Shown here piece after piece: positions 51,482 through 59,888 of a stretch of DNA of 64,000 bases; the first letter of the stretch is position 1, and every line of letters starts with the position of its first letter. The DNA comes from an uncultured Dialister sp. (GTDB taxonomy: Bacteria; Bacillota; Negativicutes; Veillonellales; Dialisteraceae), in the NCBI GenBank assembly GCA_902462205.1, contig CABQAR010000007.1:1-64000 (forward strand). Direction: 5' to 3'. The notes under the pieces were generated by a model. That model ran no database searches, was not told the DNA's origin, and saw only the letters and a program-made list of their open reading frames with translations. Position numbers and translations under genes: made by a program.

Positions 51482-51574
51482 TTGCTTTGTCTATTATATT
51501 AATGATAATAAAAGATAAATCCTTTTTATAGAAATTATATGAATATTATTATACTGAAAGATGAAATTTTGATT

Positions 51575-51592
51575 ACCTATACCCCTATAGGT
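51575..51592. promoter_or_regulatory. Perfect palindrome ACCTATACCCCTATAGGT
   Basis: Two 7-bp arms flank CCCC. The C-tract between TA-rich arms resembles operators of CsoR/RcnR/FrmR-family repressors. It lies about 95 bases upstream of the cbi -35 element in a gene-free A+T-rich stretch, and no regulator gene is adjacent. Confidence 0.4.
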
Positions 51593-51651
51593 TTAATGCT
51601 TCTGATTTTCATCTGTCTTTATCGAATGAAACAGGCACCTGGAATTGGGCA

Positions 51652-51687
51652 AGTAAAAACCCCCGCTTTTTTGCGAGGGCTTTTACT
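51652..51687 (-). terminator. argGH terminator
   Basis: AGTAAAAGCCCTCGC and GCGGGGGTTTTTACT pair on the minus strand with two mismatched or wobble positions. It lies about 110 bases beyond the argH stop; the spacer between is non-coding. Confidence 0.72.
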
Positions 51688-51795
51688 GTGAAATGATCTA
51701 TCGAAAATGGCTGTCAACCATCGGCGATCAGAAAGAACATTATATTTTTTCCGTTTCCCAAATGTTTTTTATATCATCACGGACAATCCGCATCC

Positions 51796-53223
51796 TTATT
51801 CGATGAATGCATTATCTTCCTTCCATTTTTCCGCTGCTTTTTTCTGCTTTTTCAGAAGATTCTCCGCTTCACGCTGCTGGCGCTTTACCTGTTTGGGGCC
51901 TGTTCCGCCATAGCTTTCACGGTTCTTTACGCAGTTTTCTATGGAAATCACGTCATAAATATCTTTTTCAAAGAGAGGACTCATTTTCTTGAATTCCTCT
52001 ATGGTCATCTCCAGAAGCACTTTTTTATGAGAAATGCAGTATGCCACGGCATTTCCCACCACCGCATGGGCCTGACGGAAGGGAAGTCCTTTTTTCGCCA
52101 GATAATCCGCCATGTCCGTCGCATTGGAGAAATCACCTTCCAGAACCGCCCTTGTGTGTTTTCCATTGACGGTCATCGTACGAAGCATGCCTGTATAGAT
52201 ATCAAGGGCGAATCCAAGTGTATCGATCGCATCGAACACGCCTTCCTTGTCTTCCTGCATGTCCTTGTCGTAAGCGAGGGGGAGGCCTTTCATCATCGTG
52301 AGAAGGGCTGTCAGGTGTCCGTAGACCCGTCCTGTTTTCCCACGGACAAGTTCGCAGATATCGGGATTTTTCTTCTGCGGCATGATCGAGCTTCCCGTGC
52401 TGTATCCGTCATCGAGCTCGATGAAGCCGAATTCGCTCGTGCTCCACACAATGAACTCCTCGGACAGGCGGGACAGATGCATCATGCAGATAGACGCGAA
52501 GGAGAGGAACTGGAGAAGATAGTCCCTGTCGGAAACCGCGTCCAGACTATTTCCGTAGCACCGTGAAAAATGAAGCCTTTCCGCTGTTTCCTGCGGCATG
52601 GTCGGATATGTCGTCCCTGCCAGCGCACAGGCGCCAAGCGGGGAAACGTCCGCCATTCCGTAGCATTCCGACAGACGGGTGAAATCCCTCTGCAGCATGG
52701 CGCAGTAAGCCATCATGTGGTGGGCGAACAGCACCGGCTGCGCCCTCTGCATATGGGTATATCCGGGAAGGATGACGTCTTTATATTTTTTTGAAACATA
52801 AATGAGCGCTTCTTCCATGGAAATCAGTTTTTCCGCCAGTTTGGCAATCTGGCGGCGCATATACATGTGAAGGTCCACGGCGCACTGGTCATTCCTGCTC
52901 CTTGCCGTATGGAGACGCGCGCCGGCGTCCCCGATATCCTCCGTCAGCCGTTTTTCCACATTCATATGGATGTCTTCCAGCTCGACAGAGAAATCAAAAG
53001 ACCCTTCATCGATCTGTTTCTTTATTTTTTTCAGGCCTGCCGTGATCTTTTCCAGATCTTCCCCGGAAATGATCCCGTGGTCTGCCAGCATCGCCGCATG
53101 AGCGAGTGAGCCGGCGATGTCTTCCTTGTACATACGGCAGTCAAAGGAAATAGACGCATTGAAATCCATCGTGCTCTTTTCCTCCGCTTTCCGGAAGCGG
53201 CCGCCCCACATCATATCACTCAT
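51796..53223 (-). CDS. argH: Argininosuccinate lyase
   Basis: Last step of arginine synthesis: splits argininosuccinate into arginine and fumarate. The 475-residue protein starts MSDMMWGGRFRKAEEKSTMD. It has DIHMNVEKRL, TARSRNDQ and the fumarase-superfamily signature STGSSIMPQKKNPD near residue 280, which contains the catalytic serine loop. Its ATG overlaps the argG stop (ATGA), showing translational coupling. Confidence 0.96.
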   Translation of the reverse strand: MSDMMWGGRFRKAEEKSTMDFNASISFDCRMYKEDIAGSLAHAAMLADHGIISGEDLEKITAGLKKIKKQIDEGSFDFSVELEDIHMNVEKRLTEDIGDAGARLHTARSRNDQCAVDLHMYMRRQIAKLAEKLISMEEALIYVSKKYKDVILPGYTHMQRAQPVLFAHHMMAYCAMLQRDFTRLSECYGMADVSPLGACALAGTTYPTMPQETAERLHFSRCYGNSLDAVSDRDYLLQFLSFASICMMHLSRLSEEFIVWSTSEFGFIELDDGYSTGSSIMPQKKNPDICELVRGKTGRVYGHLTALLTMMKGLPLAYDKDMQEDKEGVFDAIDTLGFALDIYTGMLRTMTVNGKHTRAVLEGDFSNATDMADYLAKKGLPFRQAHAVVGNAVAYCISHKKVLLEMTIEEFKKMSPLFEKDIYDVISIENCVKNRESYGGTGPKQVKRQQREAENLLKKQKKAAEKWKEDNAFIE

Positions 53224-54464
53224 TTTTCATTCTTTTCCTTCATCAACGCACGGATGGTGAGCGGCAGGCCGAAAAGATTGATGAAGCCCTGCGCATCCGC
53301 CTGATTATATACATCATCTTCGCCAAAGGTGACAAATTCTTCATTATAGAGAGAGTACGGACTTTCCGCCCCGTTGGACATGATATTTCCTTTATACAGG
53401 CGGAGCGTCACTTTTCCTGTAACCGTCTTGGACGTCTCATCGGCAAAAGCCTGGAGGGCTTCACGGAGCGGGGCGAACCACATGCCGTCATAAACTAGCT
53501 CGCTGTATTTGACAGCTGCCACTTCCTTGAAATGGAGCGTGGCACGGTCAAGGCAGAGGCGTTCCAGTTCGCTGTGGGCGTAGAACAGGATGGATCCTGC
53601 CGGATTTTCATATACGCCGCGGGATTTCATGCCGACCAGACGATTTTCGACAAGGTCGTCAATGCCGATTCCGTTCTTCGCACCGATCGCATTCAGCGTA
53701 TCCACCAGCTCGACGCCGTCCATCTTCTTTCCATTGACAGCGGTCGGTTTCCCCGCTTCAAAGTCGATGGTGACGAATTCCGGCTTGTCAGGCGCGTCTT
53801 CCGGATCGCAAGTGACAAGGTACATATCCTTGTGGGGCGCGTTCGCCGGATTTTCAAGGTCATCCCCCTCATGGGAGAGGTGCCACATGTTCCAGTCCAT
53901 GGAGTACGGATATTTCTGTGCCGCTTTTTCTTCTTCCGTCTGCTTTTCATCGAACTTATCAATCGGCACGCCGTGCGCTTCCGCATACGCCATTTCATCC
54001 TCACGGGATTTCATATCCCAGATACGCCATGGCGCGATGATCTGCATATGGGGCGCCAGAGCCTTGATGGTCAGCTCGAAACGGACCTGGTCGTTCCCCT
54101 TGCCCGTTGCGCCGTGGCAGATCGCATCAGCTCCGTATTTCTTCGCCATGTCCACCAGGCATTTGCCGATCAGCGGACGGGCGAAAGAGGTTCCCAGCAG
54201 GTACTTTCCTTCATACTTCCCATCTGCCTGCAGCACTTTATAAGCATATTCCTCAATGAATTCCTTTCGCACATCCAGCGTTTCCGCCACGGATGCGCCG
54301 GATTTCAGCGCCTTTTCATGGATGGCGTCGAAATCTTCTGGCTGTCCCAGATTGACCGTGCAGGCAATGACCTCGCAGTCGTAATTTTCTTTCAGCCATG
54401 GGATGATGACGGACGTATCCAGTCCGCCGGAATAAGCCAGAACCACTTTTTTAATTTCACTCAT
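53220..54464 (-). CDS. argG: Argininosuccinate synthase
   Basis: Condenses citrulline and aspartate with ATP to argininosuccinate. The 414-residue protein starts MSEIKKVVLAYSGGLDTSVI with the PP-loop. It continues AVNLGQ-type sequence (CTVNLGQPEDF), CHGATGKGNDQVRFE and SREDEMAYAEAHGV. A 16-residue upstream extension is rejected in favour of this ATG with AAAGGCGG upstream. Its promoter carries an ArgR-box-like operator. Confidence 0.96.
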   Translation of the reverse strand: MSEIKKVVLAYSGGLDTSVIIPWLKENYDCEVIACTVNLGQPEDFDAIHEKALKSGASVAETLDVRKEFIEEYAYKVLQADGKYEGKYLLGTSFARPLIGKCLVDMAKKYGADAICHGATGKGNDQVRFELTIKALAPHMQIIAPWRIWDMKSREDEMAYAEAHGVPIDKFDEKQTEEEKAAQKYPYSMDWNMWHLSHEGDDLENPANAPHKDMYLVTCDPEDAPDKPEFVTIDFEAGKPTAVNGKKMDGVELVDTLNAIGAKNGIGIDDLVENRLVGMKSRGVYENPAGSILFYAHSELERLCLDRATLHFKEVAAVKYSELVYDGMWFAPLREALQAFADETSKTVTGKVTLRLYKGNIMSNGAESPYSLYNEEFVTFGEDDVYNQADAQGFINLFGLPLTIRALMKEKNEK

Positions 54465-54534
54465 TTTGCATACCGCCTTTCCTGACAGATCATTTCCAAT
54501 ACCGCATTTCACAAACGGTTTTTAGTATGCGATA

Positions 54535-54564
54535 ATTATACATCTATATGAATAAATAATCAAT
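54535..54564 (-). promoter_or_regulatory. argGH promoter with ArgR-box-like operator
   Basis: TTGATT, 17 bases and a perfect TATAAT on the minus strand. The plus-strand sequence TATGAATAAATAATCAAT (54547-54564) matches the Firmicute ARG box (TGAAT-A/T-ATTCA) at 13 of 15 core positions. It covers the -35 element and spacer, where ArgR with arginine would block polymerase. Confidence 0.65.
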
Positions 54565-54747
54565 ACTTGTATTTAAATTTTCTTCATTTCCACAGAAAAT
54601 AAAAAATGTCTCCCGTAAAATCCCATAGCTCATTTTAAAATATACCCGATATTTACTGTATATTTCCACATTCCACCATATCATCCGACAGCAGGAACGA
54701 GGAAATTATTTTATGCAGCTTATGCAGGCAGACAGGAAATTTCCCTG

Positions 54748-54777
54748 TTGTTCCCTTCCTTTCAAATGGAATATAAT
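54748..54777 (+). promoter_or_regulatory. Promoter of the membrane-tethered methyltransferase
   Basis: TTGTTC, 18 bases and a perfect TATAAT. A near-palindrome, ACAGGAAATTTCCCTGT (54732-54748), abuts the -35 element and could be an operator. The rest of the 54565-54882 gap is A+T-rich and gene-free. Confidence 0.6.
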
Positions 54778-54882
54778 AAGGAAAACGGATGGATGCCGTG
54801 CATGCGGCCCATGATTTTGCTTTACCACGTTATGTTTAAGACGTATCCTGCGATATGTCCGATCCTGAAAGGAGAATATGCC

Positions 54883-55644
54883 ATGCTGAACCTTGCCGAA
54901 AAATGTTCTGCTTTTTCCTGTCCCAAAGGAACCCTCGGAAAGATGCTGATTGCAACGATGAACGTATTCCAAACGCCCGTTTCCCTCTGGGGGCTTTCCC
55001 ATCTGGATATCAAAGAAGATGCGGAAATACTGGATATCGGATGCGGCGGCGGAATCAATCTGGCGCGCCTCATGAAGAAAGCTCCCTACGGCCATGTCAC
55101 CGGCATCGACCTTTCTCCCGACTGCGTCAGCTTTTCATTTGATTTCAACCGCAAGGCCATCGAGGACGGACGCTGTTCGGTTTATGAAGGCAGCGCGGAC
55201 CTCCTTCCGTTCGGCGCAGAGCATTTCGATGTCATCACCGCCGTCCAGACGATTTTCTTCTGGGAGGATTTGCCGAAAACGCTGAAGGAAATACGCCGCG
55301 TCCTGAAACCGGGCGGCACGTTCCTCATCATCAACGACTTTGACGGCTACGGACTGTTGGACAATCTGTATCCCCGGCTGATCGCAGGCATGAAGATGTA
55401 CAAGACGGAGGAAATTTCCGCGCTTCTTACGGAGGCAGGCTTCACAAACGTGGAAGTAGACTCCAAGCTCGGCTGCGTCACCATCGCTGCCCATCGTCCG
55501 ATCACCGCGCTGGATAAAGTCAAAAACGCCGTCCAGTTCGACAAGGTCCGCAAATGGGGCAAGATCGCCGTCATGGCGGCAGGCACCGTGGCTGTCGCAG
55601 GCGCTGCTGCCTATGTCATCCAAAAGAAACGATCAAAGAAATAA
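54883..55644 (+). CDS. Class I SAM-dependent methyltransferase with C-terminal membrane anchor
   Basis: The 253-residue protein has a Rossmann methyltransferase core. Motif I is EILDIGCGGGINLARLM (about 48-64), motif II GIDLSPDCVSF, then SADLLPFGAEHFDVITA (post-I/motif III) and the Methyltransf_11-type VLKPGGTFLIIND. Unusually, the last 30 residues are a hydrophobic helix, IAVMAAGTVAVAGAAAYVI, followed by the basic tail QKKRSKK, predicting a C-terminal membrane tether. The substrate is unknown; a lipid or membrane-bound quinone-like acceptor is possible. The start has GGAG nine bases upstream. Confidence 0.8.
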   Translation: MLNLAEKCSAFSCPKGTLGKMLIATMNVFQTPVSLWGLSHLDIKEDAEILDIGCGGGINLARLMKKAPYGHVTGIDLSPDCVSFSFDFNRKAIEDGRCSVYEGSADLLPFGAEHFDVITAVQTIFFWEDLPKTLKEIRRVLKPGGTFLIINDFDGYGLLDNLYPRLIAGMKMYKTEEISALLTEAGFTNVEVDSKLGCVTIAAHRPITALDKVKNAVQFDKVRKWGKIAVMAAGTVAVAGAAAYVIQKKRSKK

Positions 55645-55655
55645 ATAATGCACGC

Positions 55656-55698
55656 AAAAAGCTGCTTATGGATTCCTCCACAGGCAGCTTTTATTTTT
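55656..55698. terminator. Bidirectional terminator
   Basis: AAAAGCTGC and GCAGCTTTT pair perfectly. T residues follow on both strands, serving the methyltransferase and the convergent acid phosphatase. Confidence 0.82.
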
Positions 55699-55704
55699 AC
55701 GGTA

Positions 55705-56559
55705 TCACTTGCCTTTATCTGTTTCCAGCGGCTGTTTGCGAAGCGCGTTTTTCCTGACCTTCAGCACGCCTTCAGGAGGAAGCGCCTTGTAATTTTCAGA
55801 GAGCGCATATTCCCAGCTTCCATAATCAGGATTCGGCAAAAGGATGTATTTCGTCCCGAACCGGCGTCCCATCTTTTTCTCCACCGCCGCCCTTGCTTCC
55901 GGATCCAGTCCTTCCGCATGGAACGGGAAATCGTACAGGTTATCTCCCACATAGGCAACGACCGTGTATTTCTTTTCCAGTTCGTCAAATTTCTGGGATT
56001 TCGTTCCTTTCCCATCATGAAGGATTAGATTTCCTTCTTTGACGGGAATTCCGTACTTTTTCAGATTGGCCAGCGTGCTTTCTTTATCCTTCGCCAGACT
56101 CCTGTCGCTGACATAGAATATTTCCACCCCGTTCCGGTCAATCCATTTCAGCGTACCCACGCTTCCCGGCAGGGGCTCCGCCTTTTCCATGGCGACCCAT
56201 TCGGAAAAAGCGCCTCTTGCTTTTCCGATGGAGGTTCCCACCGTCCTTGCCTTAAAGGGCGTATTGTCCAGAACCGTTTCATCGATATCCAGCACCACGG
56301 CGAGAGGCTTGTCGTGCGGCTTATGGACCGCCCTCCTCACGCTTCTCCGCAAATCATTGTACGCCTGATGGCAAAGCGCCTTATATTCCGCGGACGTCTG
56401 CATCCACAGCAGGGACATCACCGCCTCGTCATTCACTTTCGTCTGCGCCGTTCCCATGACGACAGAAGCCGCCATGTTTTCCGCGCCGGCAGTGAACGCA
56501 GGGATGGCCAGCGCCGCTGAAACCAGTGCCGCCGCCAGATATTTCTTCAGTTCTCTCAT
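55705..56559 (-). CDS. Secreted HAD-type acid phosphatase (e(P4)/5'-nucleotidase family)
   Basis: Dephosphorylates nucleotides outside the cytoplasm in known relatives, such as NMN handling by Haemophilus e(P4). The 284-residue protein has HAD motif I VVLDIDETVLDN (about 90-101), motif II FYVSDRS, a lysine in the KGTKSQKF segment and VAYVGDNLYDFPF. The signal peptide (MRELKKYLAAALVSAALAIP) lacks a lipobox cysteine, so unlike e(P4) it is likely a soluble periplasmic or secreted form. A longer upstream start is rejected. Confidence 0.85.
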   Translation of the reverse strand: MRELKKYLAAALVSAALAIPAFTAGAENMAASVVMGTAQTKVNDEAVMSLLWMQTSAEYKALCHQAYNDLRRSVRRAVHKPHDKPLAVVLDIDETVLDNTPFKARTVGTSIGKARGAFSEWVAMEKAEPLPGSVGTLKWIDRNGVEIFYVSDRSLAKDKESTLANLKKYGIPVKEGNLILHDGKGTKSQKFDELEKKYTVVAYVGDNLYDFPFHAEGLDPEARAAVEKKMGRRFGTKYILLPNPDYGSWEYALSENYKALPPEGVLKVRKNALRKQPLETDKGK

Positions 56560-56592
56560 GCTTCCTCCCTCAGATTCCAAAGACGGATTCAC

Positions 56593-56620
56593 AAAAAAGA
56601 GACAACCCAAAGGCTATCTC
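56593..56620 (-). terminator. Terminator of the yggS-sepF-divIVA operon
   Basis: GAGATAGCC and GGTTGTCTC pair with two G-U pairs, followed by TTTTTT on the minus strand, 11 bases beyond the divIVA stop. Confidence 0.75.
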
Positions 56621-56630
56621 CCGTACATGC

Positions 56631-57266
56631 TTATTCCTTTATGCTTTCCACAGCGGTACCTTCCACGGCGATGGCATCCTCATCGGATTCCATGTCTGTT
56701 TCAGGTTCTGCTTTTTCCGATTCCACGAAAAGGTTGGCGGAACGGTCATCGGCCACTTCAAGGGGCTGTTCCTCCTGCGGGGCTTCATTTTCTTCCGGAT
56801 GTTTGATGATCTGCGGCTTAGGCGTGTTCTTAGCTGATTCAATCAGGCCGGTTGCCGATTTCAGATTGGCCAGGATCTTTTCAATATAAAGATTCATGTC
56901 GCCCTCTGTCTTCATCAGGTCAGAGTTCAGTTTCATCCTTGCCGCTTCCGCACTGGAAATAATCTTATGCGCTTCGCTCTGCGCTTCACGCACGGCCAGC
57001 TCCGCTTCTTTCTGTGCGTTCTTCTTTACATTCTCCGCCGTTTCCTGCGCCATGACCAGCGTGGAAGACATGGTGGATTCCATCTTCTCATAGTTGCGGA
57101 GCTTCGTCTTGATCGTATCCATTTCTTCTTCCATCTCGCGATGTTCGCGGTAGATACGCTCGTAATCGCCTGCCAGCTCTTCCAGAAAAGCGTCTACTTC
57201 TTCCTGGCTGTAGCCGCGCAGTCCGCGGGAAAATGTCTTGTTATGGATGTCCATCGGTGTAATCAT
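56631..57266 (-). CDS. divIVA: DivIVA-family cell-division/polarity protein
   Basis: Coiled-coil protein that senses curved membrane and recruits division or polarity factors. The 211-residue protein starts MITPMDIHNKTFSRGLRGYS then QEEVDAFLEELAGDYERI, the DivIVA N-terminal lipid-binding domain. Long coiled coils run to about residue 145. An acidic, Pro/Glu-rich tail ends it. GGAGGG precedes the ATG. It is last in the cluster, 76 bases after ylmH. Confidence 0.93.
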   Translation of the reverse strand: MITPMDIHNKTFSRGLRGYSQEEVDAFLEELAGDYERIYREHREMEEEMDTIKTKLRNYEKMESTMSSTLVMAQETAENVKKNAQKEAELAVREAQSEAHKIISSAEAARMKLNSDLMKTEGDMNLYIEKILANLKSATGLIESAKNTPKPQIIKHPEENEAPQEEQPLEVADDRSANLFVESEKAEPETDMESDEDAIAVEGTAVESIKE

Positions 57267-57342
57267 AAATCACCCTCCTGTTTTCTGTTGTGAAAGCACT
57301 TCCGTATGTTCTGCGGACATGCTTCCCTGATAAAAGGCTTTA

Positions 57343-58134
57343 TCATTTATATCGGTCGATGAGAAGGCCGGTCCTGCCTTTGCGGCTCATTCCGGTCATC
57401 TCTCTGATCTCGATACGTCCTCTGCCGCGGATAGAAATAATGTCACCGACTTTGACCGTCTGAGAAGAGCTCTTCGCAGGCTGCCAGTTTATTTCTGTAC
57501 GCTCATCATCTACGCATTGTACCATTTTGCTGCGGGAAATGCCAAATCCTGCCGCGCCTACCGCGTCCAGACGCAGGGACGCCACCGTCGCACGGACTTC
57601 CTTCGCCGTTTTCTTCGGCGGAACAAGCTCTTCTAACGGTATTTCCTCTACCTGTACGGGAACCATGGCAACCTTCAGGAAATTCTGTTTCAGCCAGTCC
57701 GCCATTTCCGTGTCTACCACGATCTGGCAGCCGGCTCCCTGCATCAGGATATCTCCCAGAACCGCCCTGTCTATGCCCAGCCCCATCAGGGAACCCAGCA
57801 CGTCGCGGTGTCCGATCAGGCGGTATCTGTCATCCCAGACCACCTTGAGGGCTTTCATCCCGAAATCCACAGGCCCGTCATAATCGGAGCGGGCAAAAGC
57901 GACACGGATCCGTTCCGCTTCATGGTAGCCGCCGGACGTTTTATAGACGACCGTTTTCATATGTGTCGCGATCGTCTGCCCCACCTGCGCCGCAAAAGGC
58001 GACATAAAAGGGCCTACGGCGAACGGACGGCCTCTGTCTACGGAATCCGCCAGATCCATAAGGCGGATCGCCATGTCCTTCGCTTCTTCGCCGGTAGCGG
58101 CAAAATAGCGGAGGACCTTTTCTCTGTCTTTCAT
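57343..58134 (-). CDS. ylmH: YlmH/RqcP2-like S4-domain RNA-binding protein
   Basis: The 263-residue protein has an N-terminal region like YlmH (EKVLRYFAATGEEAKDMAIR) and a C-terminal S4 domain (about 185-250: LRLDAVGAAGFGISRSKMVQ then VKVGDIISIRGRGRIEI). In Bacillus YlmH can act with RqcH in ribosome-associated quality control. Its start overlaps the proC stop by one base (TAATG). Confidence 0.9.
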   Translation of the reverse strand: MKDREKVLRYFAATGEEAKDMAIRLMDLADSVDRGRPFAVGPFMSPFAAQVGQTIATHMKTVVYKTSGGYHEAERIRVAFARSDYDGPVDFGMKALKVVWDDRYRLIGHRDVLGSLMGLGIDRAVLGDILMQGAGCQIVVDTEMADWLKQNFLKVAMVPVQVEEIPLEELVPPKKTAKEVRATVASLRLDAVGAAGFGISRSKMVQCVDDERTEINWQPAKSSSQTVKVGDIISIRGRGRIEIREMTGMSRKGRTGLLIDRYK

Positions 58135-58931
58135 TACTTCCTGCTCATTTCATCAGATTTTGCAAGGCACGCCACGACGCCGTCCATCAGCGCTGCACGG
58201 ATGCCTCTTTGTTCCATGGCATGGATACCTGCGATCGTCGTACCGCCGGGACTTGTCACCTGGTCACGGAGCTCTGCCGGATGCTTTCCTGTTTCCAGCA
58301 CCATCTTCGCCGCTCCGTACAGGGTCTGCGCCGCCGCTTCGATCGCCAGTTTCCTCGGAAGGCCGATACGCACGCCTGCATCTGCCAATGCGTCAATGAT
58401 AACGAAGGCATATCCCGGCCCTGCGCCGGAAAGCGCGCCCATCTCATCCAGCTGCCTCTCGGTAACTACTGCTTCTTTTCCCAATGCGGAAAATATTTCT
58501 TCCGCCATGGCTATGAAATCCGCTTCTGCATGGGTACCTGCCGTAATGGCGGCCATGCCTTCCCCCACGGAAGCCGGCGTGTTCGGCATGACGCGGATGA
58601 CCTGCGTTCCGGCAGTAAGTCCGCTCTCAAGAGTTTCCACCGTGACTGCCGCCGCAATGGAAAGCACGCGCTTCGGACGGAATGCGGATATTTCTTTCAA
58701 TACATCAGGTATGATATTCGGCTTGACTGCCAGAAGGACGAGATCCGCCTCCGCGGCTTCATGCCCGTCCATGGACGCCGTGATGCCGTACTGCTCCGCC
58801 TTTTCCTTCGAAAGCGCGGATGTATGCTCCTTCACGAGGACCTCTTCTTTTTTCCAGACGCCTTTCGCAAGGCAACCTGAAAGGATGGCTCCGCCCATGG
58901 CTCCGCAGCCGATAATCATTATTTTCTTCAT
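58134..58931 (-). CDS. proC: Pyrroline-5-carboxylate reductase
   Basis: Final step of proline synthesis. The 265 residues start MKKIMIIGCGAMGGAILSGC with the NAD(P) Rossmann loop. They hold LAVKPNIIPDVLKE, VIRVMPNTPASVGEGM (about 118-133), and the active-site segment ALSGAGPGYAFVIIDALADA then LVTSPGGTT-like DQVTSPGGTTIAGIHAME. The ATG overlaps the stop of the second sepF (ATGA). The gene lies inside the division cluster as in several Firmicutes. Confidence 0.95.
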   Translation of the reverse strand: MKKIMIIGCGAMGGAILSGCLAKGVWKKEEVLVKEHTSALSKEKAEQYGITASMDGHEAAEADLVLLAVKPNIIPDVLKEISAFRPKRVLSIAAAVTVETLESGLTAGTQVIRVMPNTPASVGEGMAAITAGTHAEADFIAMAEEIFSALGKEAVVTERQLDEMGALSGAGPGYAFVIIDALADAGVRIGLPRKLAIEAAAQTLYGAAKMVLETGKHPAELRDQVTSPGGTTIAGIHAMEQRGIRAALMDGVVACLAKSDEMSRK

Positions 58932-59365
58932 ACGCCCGGTCCTTTCCATACAGGAATCCCTGTCAGACTCGGCAGGCTGTCTGTTTCCAGATGCACGGCA
59001 GAAGGTGCGCAGATCAGGACATGTTCATTGACAAGCGTCACTTCGCCTTTGCCGAAATAAATGGCACCGCTCATGAAATCCACGAAGCGGGTGGCCGTAT
59101 CATCATCCACGTTATCGCCAAGGACGACGAGGACGACGAGCCCTTTTTCTATCGCATCCACTGCACGGCGGGCATCACCGTATGTACGGGGAACCATGAT
59201 GACCGCATCCATCGGGCGGACGGCTCTCGCAGGCAGCGCGCCCAGCCTGCGGGGCTGTTCCTCCGGAGTATAGCCTTCGTCATCGGATTCCATTTCGTAT
59301 TCTTCGTCAGGCCGTTCTGAAAACTGTTCCTTGAACCAGTCGAGGCCCCGGGAGAAGACGGACAT
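58928..59365 (-). CDS. SepF-like cell-division protein, second copy
   Basis: The 145-residue paralogue of the preceding gene has a short amphipathic N-terminus, MSVFSRGLDWFKEQFSERPD, for membrane binding. An acidic linker leads to the SepF core domain (about 50-130): MDAVIMVPRTYGDARRAVDA, GLVVLVVLGDNVDDDTATRF and VDFMSGAIYFGKGEVTLVN. The tail differs from copy 1. Start directly follows the copy 1 stop (TAAATG) and the stop overlaps proC, so the three are co-translated. Whether it binds FtsZ or has another role is unknown. Confidence 0.85.
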   Translation of the reverse strand: MSVFSRGLDWFKEQFSERPDEEYEMESDDEGYTPEEQPRRLGALPARAVRPMDAVIMVPRTYGDARRAVDAIEKGLVVLVVLGDNVDDDTATRFVDFMSGAIYFGKGEVTLVNEHVLICAPSAVHLETDSLPSLTGIPVWKGPGV

Positions 59366-59839
59366 TTACACCTGCGTCGGATTCTGCGGATCCCACTGCG
59401 GGGCTGCCGGAGCTGCTGCTTCCGGAAATGCCGCGAAGTTTTCACGGGATACGCTCATGTTATTCGGCGCGCAGAGATAAATATTTTCAGAAATCTGGTC
59501 GATGCGTCCATCGAGCGCATACATGACGCCCTGGACGAAATCCACGATGCGCTGTGCTTCATCGGCATCGGTCTTTTCCATATTCATGACCACCGGACGG
59601 GCCCCTTTCAGATGGTCCGCGATTTTTTCCGCATCCTGATAGTTTTTCGGATTGACGACCACCATGGTATACGGCTTTGCCTGACGGGTAGCAACTGCTG
59701 CACGTCCTGCGGCGGCCGGCCTCGGGGGAACGGGCTGCGCCGAATTTACCTCGGCCTCTTCCTCGTATTCCTCATCCTCATATTCATACTCATCATCACG
59801 CGGTGCAAACTGGTCTTTAAATTTATCAAGTAAACTCAT
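59366..59839 (-). CDS. sepF: SepF cell-division protein, first copy
   Basis: Membrane anchor of the FtsZ ring. The 157-residue protein starts with the amphipathic helix MSLLDKFKDQFAPRDDEYEY, then a Pro/Ala/Glu-rich linker to about residue 70. The conserved core follows: MVVVNPKNYQDAEKIADHLK, GARPVVMNMEKTDADEAQRI and VDFVQGVMYALDGRIDQISE. This copy has the canonical core and is the likely FtsZ anchor. A longer reading upstream is rejected in favour of the ATG with AGAAGG. Confidence 0.92.
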   Translation of the reverse strand: MSLLDKFKDQFAPRDDEYEYEDEEYEEEAEVNSAQPVPPRPAAAGRAAVATRQAKPYTMVVVNPKNYQDAEKIADHLKGARPVVMNMEKTDADEAQRIVDFVQGVMYALDGRIDQISENIYLCAPNNMSVSRENFAAFPEAAAPAAPQWDPQNPTQV

Positions 59840-59888
59840 TTTCCTTCTCCCTTCTGCTTCGAGAATCCGATCCATGCATCCTGACGGA

